A stretch of DNA of 48,459 nt, taken from positions 1 through 48,459 of the forward strand of contig SVKK01000015.1 in NCBI GenBank assembly GCA_015068425.1, given 5' to 3'. Below the pieces are notes generated by a model, which did not search any database, was not told the origin of the DNA, and saw only the letters and a program-made list of their open reading frames with translations. Made by a program: the position numbers and the translations under genes. Each line of letters begins with the position of its first letter. The stretch's first letter is position 1. Positions 14,396 to 23,030 of this stretch are shown in pieces. The stretch is from Oscillospiraceae bacterium (lineage in GTDB: Bacteria > Bacillota > Clostridia > Oscillospirales > Oscillospiraceae).

Positions 14396-16387
14396 ATGAG
14401 TTATACTGATTGGAAAATTCCATATTCTCCCTCCGTGGTGCCCCGGGAGCTTCTTGACGCGGGCTACACCGCCCTTCTTGCCGCGGTGCTCAATGTGCGC
14501 GGCTTGGGCGACCCCGAGCAGGCAAGAGCCTTTCTCGAATGCAGCGACACTCTTTTGGGCGACCCTCTTATGATGACGGATATGCCTCAGGCCGTTATGC
14601 GCATCACAAGAGCCATCGCTCTGGGGGAGGCCGTTGCCGTTTACGGCGACTACGATGTGGACGGCATCACCTCCACCTGCATGATGACGGATTATCTCCG
14701 CAAAAAAGGTCTCCAGTGCGAATATTACATACCCGACCGCATGGAAGAGGGCTACGGCATCAACACCGCAGCCATCGAATCCCTCCGCAGCAAGGGTGTG
14801 AGCCTTATCATCACCGTTGACTGCGGCGTCACCACAGTTGAGGAGGCCGCTTTCGCCTCAAATCTCGGCATAGACATGATAGTCACCGACCATCACGAGT
14901 GCCGGGAGGAGCTGCCCGATGTTATCGCCGTTGTTGACCCCAAGCGCCCTGACTGCAACTATCCCAGCCGCGACCTTGCGGGTGTTGGCGTTGCCTTCAA
15001 GCTTCTCTGCGCTCTGGAGGGAAGCGCCGAGCCCATACTGGAGGAATACTCCGACCTTGTGGCCGTTGGCACCATTGCCGACGTTATGCCCCTTGTTGGC
15101 GAAAACCGCTACATCATAAAGCATGGTCTGCGCAAGCTTATGAATTCTCCCCGCCCCGGTCTTCGGGCTCTCATTGAGGAGGCGGGGCTTGGCGACAAGC
15201 GCATAACCGCCACCAATATAGGCTTCACTCTCGCCCCCAGACTCAACGCCTCCGGCCGTCTGGGTCAGGCAAGCATGGCAGCGGAGCTGCTTTTGACCGA
15301 CTCCCCCCGCACCGCCGCTTCCCGCGCCGCCGACCTCTGCCAGCTCAACCGGGACAGGCAGATGCTTGAGACGGATATATGGAAGCAGGCTTTGGATATG
15401 ATAGGAGATGCCCAGCCCAAGACTCCCATAGTTCTCTCCTGCGAAACCTGGCATCAGGGTGTTATAGGCATTGCCGCAAGCCGCCTCACCGAAGCCTTCA
15501 ATGTGCCCGCAATTATGATCTGCCTTGACGGCGACAAGGGCAAGGGCTCCTGCCGCAGCTGCGGAGGCTTCAACCTTTTCGAGGCTCTTTCCGCCTGCAG
15601 TGAGCATCTGGAGGGCTTCGGAGGCCATGCTCTGGCCGCAGGTCTCACCATTACAAGGGACAAAATCCCCGCCTTCACCAAAGCCATAGGCGAATACTAT
15701 CTGGCCAATCCCGGTCAGGGCAAAAAGAGTCTGGATATCGACCTTTGCGTGGATTTTCCCGAGCTTCTTGCAATGAACTGCGTGGAAGACCTTGAGCTTC
15801 TGGAGCCTTGCGGCACAGGAAACGCAAGGCCTATGCTTTGTATGACAAGAGCTTATCTCAGCTCCATGAGTCCCATCGGAGGCGGACGCCATCTGCGTCT
15901 GCTTGTGGAAAAATTCGGTCACAGCTATGAGTGTGTTTTTTTCTCCCGCACCGCCGCAGAGCTTGGCATTCAGGTTGGCGACTGGGTAGATCTGGCCTTC
16001 TTCCCCCAGATAAACGAATTTCGCTCCCGCCGCAGCGTCCAGCTGCTTATCAGCGACCTGCGTCCCCATTGCAGCGGCCTTGCCGACAGAATTTTGTGCG
16101 GCGAATTGCCCGTTTGCCCCGAAACCGCCGCCCCTTCCCGTGACGATCTCGCTCTGCTCTGGCGCAGCATAATCCACTGGGGAAGCAGTATGAGTATGAA
16201 CAAAACCGCTCTCTTTGAGCGGCTCTCTCCCTCTATGTGGGACAGCCGAATAGCAATCGGTCTGAAGGTTTTCCAGGAGCTGGGTCTTATCTCCATGAGC
16301 TTTGACGGGGATAATATATCCATAAACTGCCTGCCCGACTGCGGAAAGGTGAACCTTGAGGATTCCGCAATTCTGGCGCAGCTTTGA
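14396..16387 (+). CDS. recJ: Single-stranded-DNA-specific exonuclease RecJ
   Basis: 663 aa from ATG 14396, chosen because AAAGGAAG lies 7 nt upstream; a TTG at 14369 overlaps the promoter. The DHH phosphoesterase core is clear: GDYDVDGITST (motif I), TVDCGVT, and VTDHHE (DHH motif). A DHHA1 domain with GGFNLFEAL...GGHALAAGL follows, then an OB-fold domain. 5'-3' ssDNA exonuclease acting in recombination and mismatch repair. The recJ-rel-dtd order is common in Clostridia. Confidence 0.95.
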   Translation: MSYTDWKIPYSPSVVPRELLDAGYTALLAAVLNVRGLGDPEQARAFLECSDTLLGDPLMMTDMPQAVMRITRAIALGEAVAVYGDYDVDGITSTCMMTDYLRKKGLQCEYYIPDRMEEGYGINTAAIESLRSKGVSLIITVDCGVTTVEEAAFASNLGIDMIVTDHHECREELPDVIAVVDPKRPDCNYPSRDLAGVGVAFKLLCALEGSAEPILEEYSDLVAVGTIADVMPLVGENRYIIKHGLRKLMNSPRPGLRALIEEAGLGDKRITATNIGFTLAPRLNASGRLGQASMAAELLLTDSPRTAASRAADLCQLNRDRQMLETDIWKQALDMIGDAQPKTPIVLSCETWHQGVIGIAASRLTEAFNVPAIMICLDGDKGKGSCRSCGGFNLFEALSACSEHLEGFGGHALAAGLTITRDKIPAFTKAIGEYYLANPGQGKKSLDIDLCVDFPELLAMNCVEDLELLEPCGTGNARPMLCMTRAYLSSMSPIGGGRHLRLLVEKFGHSYECVFFSRTAAELGIQVGDWVDLAFFPQINEFRSRRSVQLLISDLRPHCSGLADRILCGELPVCPETAAPSRDDLALLWRSIIHWGSSMSMNKTALFERLSPSMWDSRIAIGLKVFQELGLISMSFDGDNISINCLPDCGKVNLEDSAILAQL

Positions 16388-16411
16388 GCGCCCGCGGCGT
16401 GTACGGCAGTA

Positions 16412-16535
16412 TGATGTGGGCCGGCCAGTGTCCGGCCCCTACATTGTTGATTTAAGATTTGCCGTCGGAGACAATTAACACCTCATCCGTCTGCCTTCGG
16501 CAGCCACCTTCTCCTCAAGGGGAAGGCTTTAAGGC
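16412..16535. repeat. REP-like palindrome and reversed two-hairpin unit
   Basis: GGGCCGGccagtgtCCGGCCC followed by CTAC (16418-16442), then GCCGTCGGAGACAA (an end motif of the composite repeat) and ACCTCATCCGTCTGCCttcGGCAGCCACCTTCTCC...GGGGAAGGCTTTAA (about 16480-16532). It fills most of the recJ-rel gap. Confidence 0.65.
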
Positions 16536-16574
16536 AATGTGGGCGGATTATAGCATAACAAAAGGAGTCTTTTC

Positions 16575-18797
16575 ATGCCTTACGAATTCGATGCCGCTGT
16601 GGAACAGTGTTTTCTCCAGCTTAAAAACAGAATAGATGAGGCCGGCATGAGCGTTGACCACGGCCGCATAAGGGCAGCCTTTGAGCTGGCCGCAGGCAGC
16701 CATATGGGACAAAAGCGCAAGGACGGCTCCCCTTATATCACTCACCCTATTGCCGCCGCCATCATTGTGGTGGATATGGGCCTTGACGAGGATTCCGTGG
16801 TGTCCGCTCTGCTCCACGACGTTGTGGAGGATACCTCCGTTTCCTGCGATGAAGTTTCTCGCCTTTTTGGCAGAGGCGTTGCCGACATAGTGGACGGCGT
16901 AACCAAGCTGACAAGAGTTAACTTCTCCAGCAAGGAAGACGAACAGATGGAGAATATGCGCAAAATGCTGATGGCTATGAGCCGGGACATCCGCGTTATT
17001 CTTATCAAGCTGGCCGACCGTCTCCACAATATGCGCACCATGGAATACCAGTCTCCCGAAAAACAGCGGAGCAAGTCCTTGGAGACAATGCAGATTTACG
17101 CTCCCATAGCCCACAGACTTGGTATGCAGGCGGTAAAGTGGGAGCTTGAGGACCTCTCCCTCAAGTATCTCGACCCCGAGGCCTACAAGGCCATTATGAC
17201 TACCATAGATAACCGCCGTCCCGTTCTGGAAAAATTCATGCAGGATATGCGGGACAAAATCACCTACCGCCTTCAGGAGTGGGGTATTGAAAGCACTATC
17301 AACTACCGCCTGAAGCACGTACACAGCATCTACCGAAAGATGTATACCCAGAAGCTGGAGCTCAAGGAGATTTTCGATCTTTGCGCTCTTCGCGTTATCG
17401 TCAACGACCTGAGCGAGTGCTATAACGTCCTCGGTCAGATCCACGATATGTTCAAGCCGGTTCCCGGACGCTTCAAGGATTATGTGTCCACCCCCAAGCC
17501 CAACGGCTACCAGAGCGTCCACACCACCGTTATCGGCTCCGAGGGCATTCCCTTTGAGGTTCAGATACGCACATGGGATATGCACCGGGCCGCCGAATAC
17601 GGCATTGCCGCCCACTGGAAATATAAGTCCGGCGAAAGCGGCGTCAAGGAAGGGGACGAGGAGAAATTTGCCTGGGTGCGCAGACTTCTGGAAAACCAGC
17701 AGTCCAGCGAAGCCAGCGACTTTTTCACCGACCTGCAGATAGATATGTTTGCCGACGAGGTTTTCGTTTTCTCTCCCAGAGGCGACGTTATCAACCTTCC
17801 CGCCAACGCAACTCCCATAGATTTTGCCTATAACATCCATTCCGCCGTTGGCAACCGCATGGTGGGCGCCAAGGTAAACGGGCGCATAGTTCCCTTTGAC
17901 CATAAGCTCCAAAACGGCGATATTGTTGAAATTCTAACCTCAAAAGCCTCCTCGGGACCCAGCCGCGACTGGCTGAACATAGCCCGCTCCGGCTCTGCCC
18001 GCACAAAGATAAAGCAGTGGTTCAAGAAAGAGCGCAGGGAAGAGAACGTTATCCGCGGCAAGGAAATGTTTGACGCGGAAATGCGCCGCAACGGCATCAC
18101 TCTGGCTGAGGCCAACGAGGCCGATGTGGTATCCCCTCTCCTGAAAAAGCTCTCTTTCTCCTCCATCGATGATCTTTACGCCGCAATAGGCTACGGCGGA
18201 GTGACCGCCACAAAGACCGCAAACCGAATTCGTGACGATCTTGTAAAAGCCCAAAAAGCCACCGGCGCCAAGTCCGCCATAGAAAAGCTCAATGACGCCG
18301 CGGAAAGACGCAGCAAAAACGCCAAGCCCCAAAAGGCCATTCAAGGTGTCATAGTGGCAGGCATTGATAACTGCCTTGTTAAGTTTGCCCGCTGCTGCAC
18401 CCCCGTTCCCGGGGACGACATTGTGGGCTTCATTACAAGAGGTTACGGTGTCAGCATCCACCGAAGCGACTGCAAAAACCATATTTCCGGACGTCTCAAC
18501 CCGGATTCGGAAGCGGGACGCTGGATAGATGTAAGCTGGGCGGAGGATATTTCCGAAAGTTACGTCACAAACCTCCAGATTTCCGCCCGTGACCGCAGCG
18601 GTCTCATTATGGATATTGCCACCGCTCTCAACTCTCTCAACGCCAAGGTGCGCAGCCTTAACGCCCGGGATCTGGGCGACGGTATGGCCAGCGCCAACCT
18701 CACCGTGGAGGTTAAAGATCTCACGGAGCTGAAAACAATAATAAACCGCCTGACAGCCATAAGAAGCGTCACCGGCGTTGCAAGAAGCAACAACTGA
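16575..18797 (+). CDS. relA: Bifunctional (p)ppGpp synthetase/hydrolase Rel
   Basis: 740 aa, the full-length RSH layout. The N-terminal HD hydrolase contains LLHDVVEDT; the synthetase domain contains RFKDYVSTPKPNGYQSVHT, where RFKD is the RXKD form found in bifunctional Rel enzymes rather than the EXDD of E. coli RelA. The TGS domain begins at EVFVFSPRGDVINLP, and a zinc-finger/CC and ACT domain (SGLIMDIATALNSL) end the protein. Makes and degrades (p)ppGpp on the ribosome under starvation. AAAGGAG SD. The 16-bp gap to dtd suggests an operon. Confidence 0.96.
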   Translation: MPYEFDAAVEQCFLQLKNRIDEAGMSVDHGRIRAAFELAAGSHMGQKRKDGSPYITHPIAAAIIVVDMGLDEDSVVSALLHDVVEDTSVSCDEVSRLFGRGVADIVDGVTKLTRVNFSSKEDEQMENMRKMLMAMSRDIRVILIKLADRLHNMRTMEYQSPEKQRSKSLETMQIYAPIAHRLGMQAVKWELEDLSLKYLDPEAYKAIMTTIDNRRPVLEKFMQDMRDKITYRLQEWGIESTINYRLKHVHSIYRKMYTQKLELKEIFDLCALRVIVNDLSECYNVLGQIHDMFKPVPGRFKDYVSTPKPNGYQSVHTTVIGSEGIPFEVQIRTWDMHRAAEYGIAAHWKYKSGESGVKEGDEEKFAWVRRLLENQQSSEASDFFTDLQIDMFADEVFVFSPRGDVINLPANATPIDFAYNIHSAVGNRMVGAKVNGRIVPFDHKLQNGDIVEILTSKASSGPSRDWLNIARSGSARTKIKQWFKKERREENVIRGKEMFDAEMRRNGITLAEANEADVVSPLLKKLSFSSIDDLYAAIGYGGVTATKTANRIRDDLVKAQKATGAKSAIEKLNDAAERRSKNAKPQKAIQGVIVAGIDNCLVKFARCCTPVPGDDIVGFITRGYGVSIHRSDCKNHISGRLNPDSEAGRWIDVSWAEDISESYVTNLQISARDRSGLIMDIATALNSLNAKVRSLNARDLGDGMASANLTVEVKDLTELKTIINRLTAIRSVTGVARSNN

Positions 18798-18813
18798 AAG
18801 GAATTTTTGATTT

Positions 18814-19266
18814 ATGCGAGCTGTTCTCACCCGCGTTGACTCCGCCTCCGTCACCATTGACGGAAAAGTCAACGGCGCAATAGGAAAGGGTTTTCTTGTT
18901 CTTCTGGGTGTCCATGTGGACGACACGGAAGCAGAGGCCAAAAAAATTGCCGACAAGATTTGCGGACTGCGTATTTTCGAAGACGAGGCCGGAAAAATGA
19001 ATGTGAACCCCACCGACGCAGGTGCGGAAATACTGATAATCAGCCAGTTCACTCTCTTTGCCGACTGCCGCAGCCGCCGCCCCGGCTTCACCGAGGCAGC
19101 CCGACCCGAAAAAGCCATCCCCCTCTACGAAATGGTCATCGAGCTTTGCCGTCAGCGCGGTTTCAAGGTGGAAACCGGCATATTCGGCGCGGAAATGAAG
19201 GTTGAGTCCGTAAACGACGGTCCTGTGACAATTTTGTTTGACACCTCCGGCAAGTACGGCATTTGA
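18814..19266 (+). CDS. dtd: D-aminoacyl-tRNA deacylase
   Basis: 150 aa, typical Dtd length. Contains the family motifs SQFTLFADC (about residues 77-85) and NDGPVTILFDTSG near the C-terminus (Gly-Pro motif that excludes L-amino acids). Removes D-amino acids and glycine mischarged on tRNA. Lies directly downstream of rel, the usual Bacillota pairing, and 13 bp before the next gene. Confidence 0.95.
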   Translation: MRAVLTRVDSASVTIDGKVNGAIGKGFLVLLGVHVDDTEAEAKKIADKICGLRIFEDEAGKMNVNPTDAGAEILIISQFTLFADCRSRRPGFTEAARPEKAIPLYEMVIELCRQRGFKVETGIFGAEMKVESVNDGPVTILFDTSGKYGI

Positions 19267-19279
19267 AAGGAGCTTATTT

Positions 19280-19909
19280 ATGATAATCAAAACCATCGAA
19301 GTGGGTCCCATTGAGACCAACTGCTACATCGTTGCCGATGAAAAAAGCCTGCGCTGCGCCATTATAGATCCCGGCGCCGACGCCGCTGTAATTTTAGACT
19401 ATCTGGAGAGCAGCCGTCTCAGTTGCGACTGCATTCTCCTCACTCACGCCCACTTTGACCATGTTGGCGCCGTTGAGGACCTTATGGAGGAGACCGGAGC
19501 ACCCCTTTATATCTGCGAAAAGGATTGCGGCGTTCCCATCGGAAGCTGGGGCGATGTTTATAATCCTCCCGAAGGAGCCAATTTTTATAAAGACGGCGAC
19601 ATAGTATCCGTTGCCGATATCTATTTTGCCGTTATGGAGACCCCGGGTCACACCCCCGGCTCCGTCACGCTGATGTGCACCCAGGAAGGAGAAAGCGAAA
19701 AGGTTCTCTTCACCGGCGACACCCTTTTCCGGGATAGCTGCGGCCGCACCGACTTCGCTTCCAGCGACCCCAACAAAATGCTCGCCTCCCTCCGCCGTCT
19801 GGCAGACCTGCCCGATGACTACGAGGTATACCCCGGTCATATGTTCACCACCACTCTGGACAGAGAACGCCGCTGCAACTATTTCATTCAGATGGCCAAG
19901 CGCAGCTGA
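19280..19909 (+). CDS. MBL-fold metallo-hydrolase (glyoxalase II-like)
   Basis: 209 aa from ATG 19280, which has AAAGGAG about 8 nt upstream. The metallo-beta-lactamase signature THAHFDH gives H56, H58, D60 and H61, with TPGHTPGS and FTGDTLF later supplying the remaining metal ligands, so a binuclear site is intact. It resembles hydroxyacylglutathione hydrolase/YcbL-type proteins, which usually follow rel-dtd in Clostridia. The substrate (thioester or other) is not determined. Confidence 0.88.
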   Translation: MIIKTIEVGPIETNCYIVADEKSLRCAIIDPGADAAVILDYLESSRLSCDCILLTHAHFDHVGAVEDLMEETGAPLYICEKDCGVPIGSWGDVYNPPEGANFYKDGDIVSVADIYFAVMETPGHTPGSVTLMCTQEGESEKVLFTGDTLFRDSCGRTDFASSDPNKMLASLRRLADLPDDYEVYPGHMFTTTLDRERRCNYFIQMAKRS

Positions 19910-19926
19910 AAAGGAGACAGTATCTT

Positions 19927-20349
19927 ATGAAAACAAAGGCAAAGCGCACCGCTTTTTACCATTATCCCGTTGAGCTTGTCTGGCGCGGCATCGGCGTTGG
20001 CAACGATGGCAGGGCAGTTGACCCTCTCAGCGAGGAGCAGTATGAAAATTATGAGCCGGAACGGGGCACCGTGTTCACCCGCGCCCTGGAGGTTAAGCAA
20101 AACGAGGTTTTCTCCTTCCAGATGAAAACCTGGCTGTTTTATTCCGACTGGCGCATAGAGCTCACCCCCATCGGACCCTGCGAAACCAAGGTGAAGTTCA
20201 CCAACACCGTCAAATATCGCTCCATTGAGGGCTTCATTTATTCCGGCTTCGGCGCCCTCGCCCGCCACGAGGTAAAGCAGTTTGCGCGACAGCTGGGTCA
20301 GAAGATCGAGGCCGATTTCCAGAAAAACCGCCCCCCTCGGGAGGATTGA
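19927..20349 (+). CDS. Small SRPBCC-like protein of unknown function
   Basis: 140 aa, last gene of the rel-dtd-MBL run, 17 bp after the previous stop, SD AAAGGAG. No catalytic motif recognised. The pattern of an N-terminal helix (YHYPVELVWRGIG), a central series of amphipathic strands (VFTRALEVKQ, FSFQMKTWLFYSDWRIELTPI, TKVKFTNTVKYRS) and a long C-terminal helix (EVKQFARQLGQKIEADF) suggests a START/SRPBCC hydrophobic-pocket fold, but this is inferred from pattern only. No signal peptide or membrane segment. A terminator follows. Confidence 0.7.
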   Translation: MKTKAKRTAFYHYPVELVWRGIGVGNDGRAVDPLSEEQYENYEPERGTVFTRALEVKQNEVFSFQMKTWLFYSDWRIELTPIGPCETKVKFTNTVKYRSIEGFIYSGFGALARHEVKQFARQLGQKIEADFQKNRPPRED

Positions 20350-20353
20350 GGAT

Positions 20354-20385
20354 AAAAACCGCCGCTATTTCGGCGGTTTTTGCTT
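20354..20385 (+). terminator. Terminator of the rel-dtd gene run
   Basis: AAAAACCGCCG-ctattt-CGGCGGTTTTT, an 11-bp stem with T tail, 4 bp after the stop codon. Confidence 0.92.
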
Positions 20386-20413
20386 TTGCCGCGGGGAAAC
20401 GGCGGGTGGGCAC

Positions 20414-20545
20414 ATTGCCTCCCTCTGACGAGGGAGGTGGGTTTTGCCGCAGGCAAAAGCCGGAGGGAGAGACGCTCCACAGCTTTTCTCTCCCCCAGTC
20501 TGCTGCGCAGACAGCCCCCTCGTCAGAGGGGGCCTTGATACGGGC
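20414..20545. repeat. Paired two-hairpin units, head to head
   Basis: GCCTCCCtctgacGAGGGAGG, TTTTGCCgcaGGCAAAA, GGAGGGAGAG; then a centre; then CTCTCCC, CAGTCTGCtgcGCAGACAG, CCCCCTCgtcaGAGGGGG. Each half has the two-hairpin layout and the halves face each other around complementary GGGAGAG/CTCTCCC ends. Same plan as 29731-29824, 37580-37690 and 44247-44357 but with different stems. Confidence 0.7.
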
Positions 20546-20553
20546 GGGAAAAT

Positions 20554-20622
20554 ATTATGAGGTGAAATCCATGTGGCGCCGAGCAGGCGCCTTGGCGCAG
20601 CAGCGTCCTGAGGGGAAAATGT
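20554..20622 (+). repeat. Composite structured repeat, internally deleted copy d
   Basis: It starts like the family (ATGAGGTGAAATCC), has hairpin 1 GGCGCC-gagca-GGCGCC and CAGCAGCGTCCTGAGG, then jumps from ggggaaaa straight to the end motif TGTCGGAGACAA. The middle (GTGGCAC block, hairpins 2 and 3; about 150 bp) is missing. A two-hairpin unit (ACCTCTCCGTCTGCCC...GGGGAGGCTTT) follows to about 20690. Confidence 0.75.
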
Positions 20623-20777
20623 CGGAGACAATAAACCTCTCCGTCTGCCCTGCGGGCAGCCACCTCCCCTAGTAGGGGAGGCTTTGGCGGCATTATTTTT
20701 TACATTTTGTTAACCATTCGGGCAGACTTATATTATAATCTAATTACGGAAAGATGTTTTTATGCAGAGGTGAGATT

Positions 20778-21467
20778 ATGAACAAAAAAGCTCTTGTTGT
20801 GGAAGACGACGGAAACATTGCCGAGCTTCTGCGCCTTTATCTTGAAAAGGACGGCTTTGCCGTTTACCGCGCTGCCGATGGCGGCGAGGGTCTTGAAATG
20901 TTCCGCTCCTTCGCTCCCGACATTGTTTTGCTTGATATTATGCTTCCTGTTATGGACGGTTGGAGCATACTTCGTGAAATACGCAAGATTTCCAAAACTC
21001 CTGTCATAATGCTCACCGCCAAGGGTGAGAGTGCGGACAAGGTCAGCGGTCTTGAGATGGGTGCTGATGACTATGTGACCAAGCCCTTTGATGTGAAAGA
21101 GCTCATTGCCCGTATCCACGCGGTTATGCGCCGCAGTGATGACGGTGATATAGAGCTCAGCAACAGCAAAAAGCTGGAATTTGACCGTCTCACCGTTAAT
21201 CTGGATTCCTACGAGCTGATAGTTGACGAGCGCAGAGTGGACACTCCGCCCAAGGAGCTGGAGCTTCTTTTCCATCTGGCCTCTTCTCCCAACCGGGTCT
21301 TCACAAGAAATCAGCTTTTGGATGAGGTTTGGGGCTTTGACTATTTTGGCGACAGCCGCACCGTGGATGTTCATATAAAGCGTCTGAGGGAAAAGCTGGA
21401 GGGTGTCAGCGAAAAATGGTGTCTGAAAACCGTCTGGGGCGTTGGCTATAAATTCGAGGTTTTATGA
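20778..21467 (+). CDS. OmpR/PhoB-type response regulator
   Basis: 229 aa from ATG 20778 (SD AGAGGTGAG). Receiver domain: acidic pair E9/D10/D11, phospho-acceptor D53 in LLDIMLPVMDGW, and K103-region KPFDVKEL. The C-terminal winged-helix DNA-binding domain (about 130-229) ends with VWGVGYKFE, the typical OmpR-family wing. Paired with the histidine kinase 121 bp downstream, which it should receive phosphate from. Target genes unknown; the HtrA protease next door is a plausible one (inferred). Oddly, a terminator-like hairpin separates it from the kinase. Confidence 0.94.
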   Translation: MNKKALVVEDDGNIAELLRLYLEKDGFAVYRAADGGEGLEMFRSFAPDIVLLDIMLPVMDGWSILREIRKISKTPVIMLTAKGESADKVSGLEMGADDYVTKPFDVKELIARIHAVMRRSDDGDIELSNSKKLEFDRLTVNLDSYELIVDERRVDTPPKELELLFHLASSPNRVFTRNQLLDEVWGFDYFGDSRTVDVHIKRLREKLEGVSEKWCLKTVWGVGYKFEVL

Positions 21468-21470
21468 TTT

Positions 21471-21512
21471 GAACTCCGGAGCACCAAAGGCTGTTCCGGA
21501 GTTTCGTTTTTG
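21471..21512 (+). terminator. Terminator or attenuator between response regulator and kinase
   Basis: AACTCCGGA and TCCGGAGTT form a 9-bp stem with a 14-nt loop, followed by TCGTTTTTG. It stands between the two genes of one two-component system, so it probably lowers kinase expression relative to the regulator rather than ending the unit completely. Confidence 0.7.
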
Positions 21513-21588
21513 TTGAAATATCCCCATTTTTTGAGTATAATTATTTTGCAGGTTCAAAACGCCGCAGGTTAAGAAAAAGGAAGAGCTT

Positions 21589-23010
21589 ATGCACAGTTAT
21601 TTTTTCAAAAACTTCATAATGGCGGCTCTTTTGCTTCTTTTGAGCTTTATTGTTTTCGGCGCTTCCTTTCTTGGTCTGGGCAGAGCCTATATGCAGTCGG
21701 AGCGTCAGGAAAATCTGGAGACCAATGTTGAGGAAATCTCCCAGCTTGCCACTGCCTATTCCCGAACCGGCAGACTGGATGACCTGAGTTTCCGCATGGT
21801 GCTTTCCACATTGAGCAAAACATCATCCTCCGATTATCTCATCTGCGATTTGCGCGGAAATATTATGAGCTGCTCCCACGAGGAATTTCGCTGCCCTCAG
21901 CTTGGAAAAACTATAGACCCTTCAATTATGCGCCATCTTTCCGTAAATGGCAGCTACAGCTCTCTTGATACTTTGGGCGGCATCTATTCCAAGCCTCATT
22001 ATCTGGCCGCGCTGCCCATATTCAGCCCCGACGGAGCGGTTCTTGCCTACGTTTTTGCCGCTTCCGACGCCTCCAACCTTATAAACATCTGGAATACTCT
22101 TTACAGGATATTCTTCATATCCACTCTCATAATAATGGCTATAACCCTTATTATCAGCTTTGTCTCCGCCCGCAATCAGTCCAAACCCGTTAACGAGATT
22201 GCCCGCGCCTCCCGCCGCTTTGCCCACGGAGACTTCTCCGTCCGTGTTTCCGGCACGGACAGACCCGACGAAATAGGCGCTCTTGCAACCTCATTTAACC
22301 AAATGGCAGAAAGTCTTGAGCTTGCCGATAAACGCCGCAGCGATTTTCTTGCCAATGTTTCCCACGAGCTGAGAACTCCTATGACCAGCATTTCCGGCTT
22401 TGCGGACGGAATTTTGGACGGCACCATTCCTCCCGAAAACCAGCGCCAGTATCTTGAAACCATCTCCAGCGAAACGAAAAGACTCAACCGTCTTGTCCGC
22501 CGCCTTCTTGATCTCAGCCGTATGCAGAGCCAGAGCGTTGAGGAAATCAGAAAGAGCAGCTTCGATGCCTGCGAGCTTCTTGTTGAAACCCTGCTTGTTT
22601 TCGAAAAAAGAATAAATGACAAAAAACTGGATGTTAATGTGGAAGTTCCCGACGACGGAATAGAAGTCTGCGGCGACAGAGACTCCATAAATCAGGTTAT
22701 ATATAATCTTCTGGAAAATGCCCTTAAATTTTCACCTGAGGGGGGAGAGCTCTCTCTCAGCGTTTTCAAGCAAAACGGAAAAGCCTATGTTTCCGTTAAA
22801 AACAACGGCGAAACAATTCCCGAAGGGGATATTCCTCTTATTTTCGAGCGCTTTCATAAGTCCGACCGCTCCCGGGCTCTGGATAGAGACGGCGTTGGTC
22901 TCGGTCTTTATATAGTTAAAACCATTATCGGCAGCCACGGAGAGGATATTGCCGTAACAAGCCGCGACGGAATCACCGAATTTGTATTTTCTCTAACCCT
23001 TAAAAAGTAA
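21589..23010 (+). CDS. Membrane sensor histidine kinase
   Basis: 473 aa. TM1 about residues 9-31, an extracytoplasmic sensor region (about 32-170), TM2 about 172-194, HAMP domain (about 195-247), HisKA with the phospho-acceptor H259 in NVSHELRTPMTSI, then HATPase_c with N-box NQVIYNLLENALKF and G-box DGVGLGLYIV. Autophosphorylates and passes phosphate to the regulator encoded upstream. The sensor region has two Cys (C95, C102) close together but no recognised ligand domain. The signal is unknown; co-location with HtrA suggests envelope stress. SD GGAAGAG before ATG 21589. Confidence 0.94.
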   Translation: MHSYFFKNFIMAALLLLLSFIVFGASFLGLGRAYMQSERQENLETNVEEISQLATAYSRTGRLDDLSFRMVLSTLSKTSSSDYLICDLRGNIMSCSHEEFRCPQLGKTIDPSIMRHLSVNGSYSSLDTLGGIYSKPHYLAALPIFSPDGAVLAYVFAASDASNLINIWNTLYRIFFISTLIIMAITLIISFVSARNQSKPVNEIARASRRFAHGDFSVRVSGTDRPDEIGALATSFNQMAESLELADKRRSDFLANVSHELRTPMTSISGFADGILDGTIPPENQRQYLETISSETKRLNRLVRRLLDLSRMQSQSVEEIRKSSFDACELLVETLLVFEKRINDKKLDVNVEVPDDGIEVCGDRDSINQVIYNLLENALKFSPEGGELSLSVFKQNGKAYVSVKNNGETIPEGDIPLIFERFHKSDRSRALDRDGVGLGLYIVKTIIGSHGEDIAVTSRDGITEFVFSLTLKK

Positions 23011-23030
23011 TTTCAAGGAGACCTCTATTT

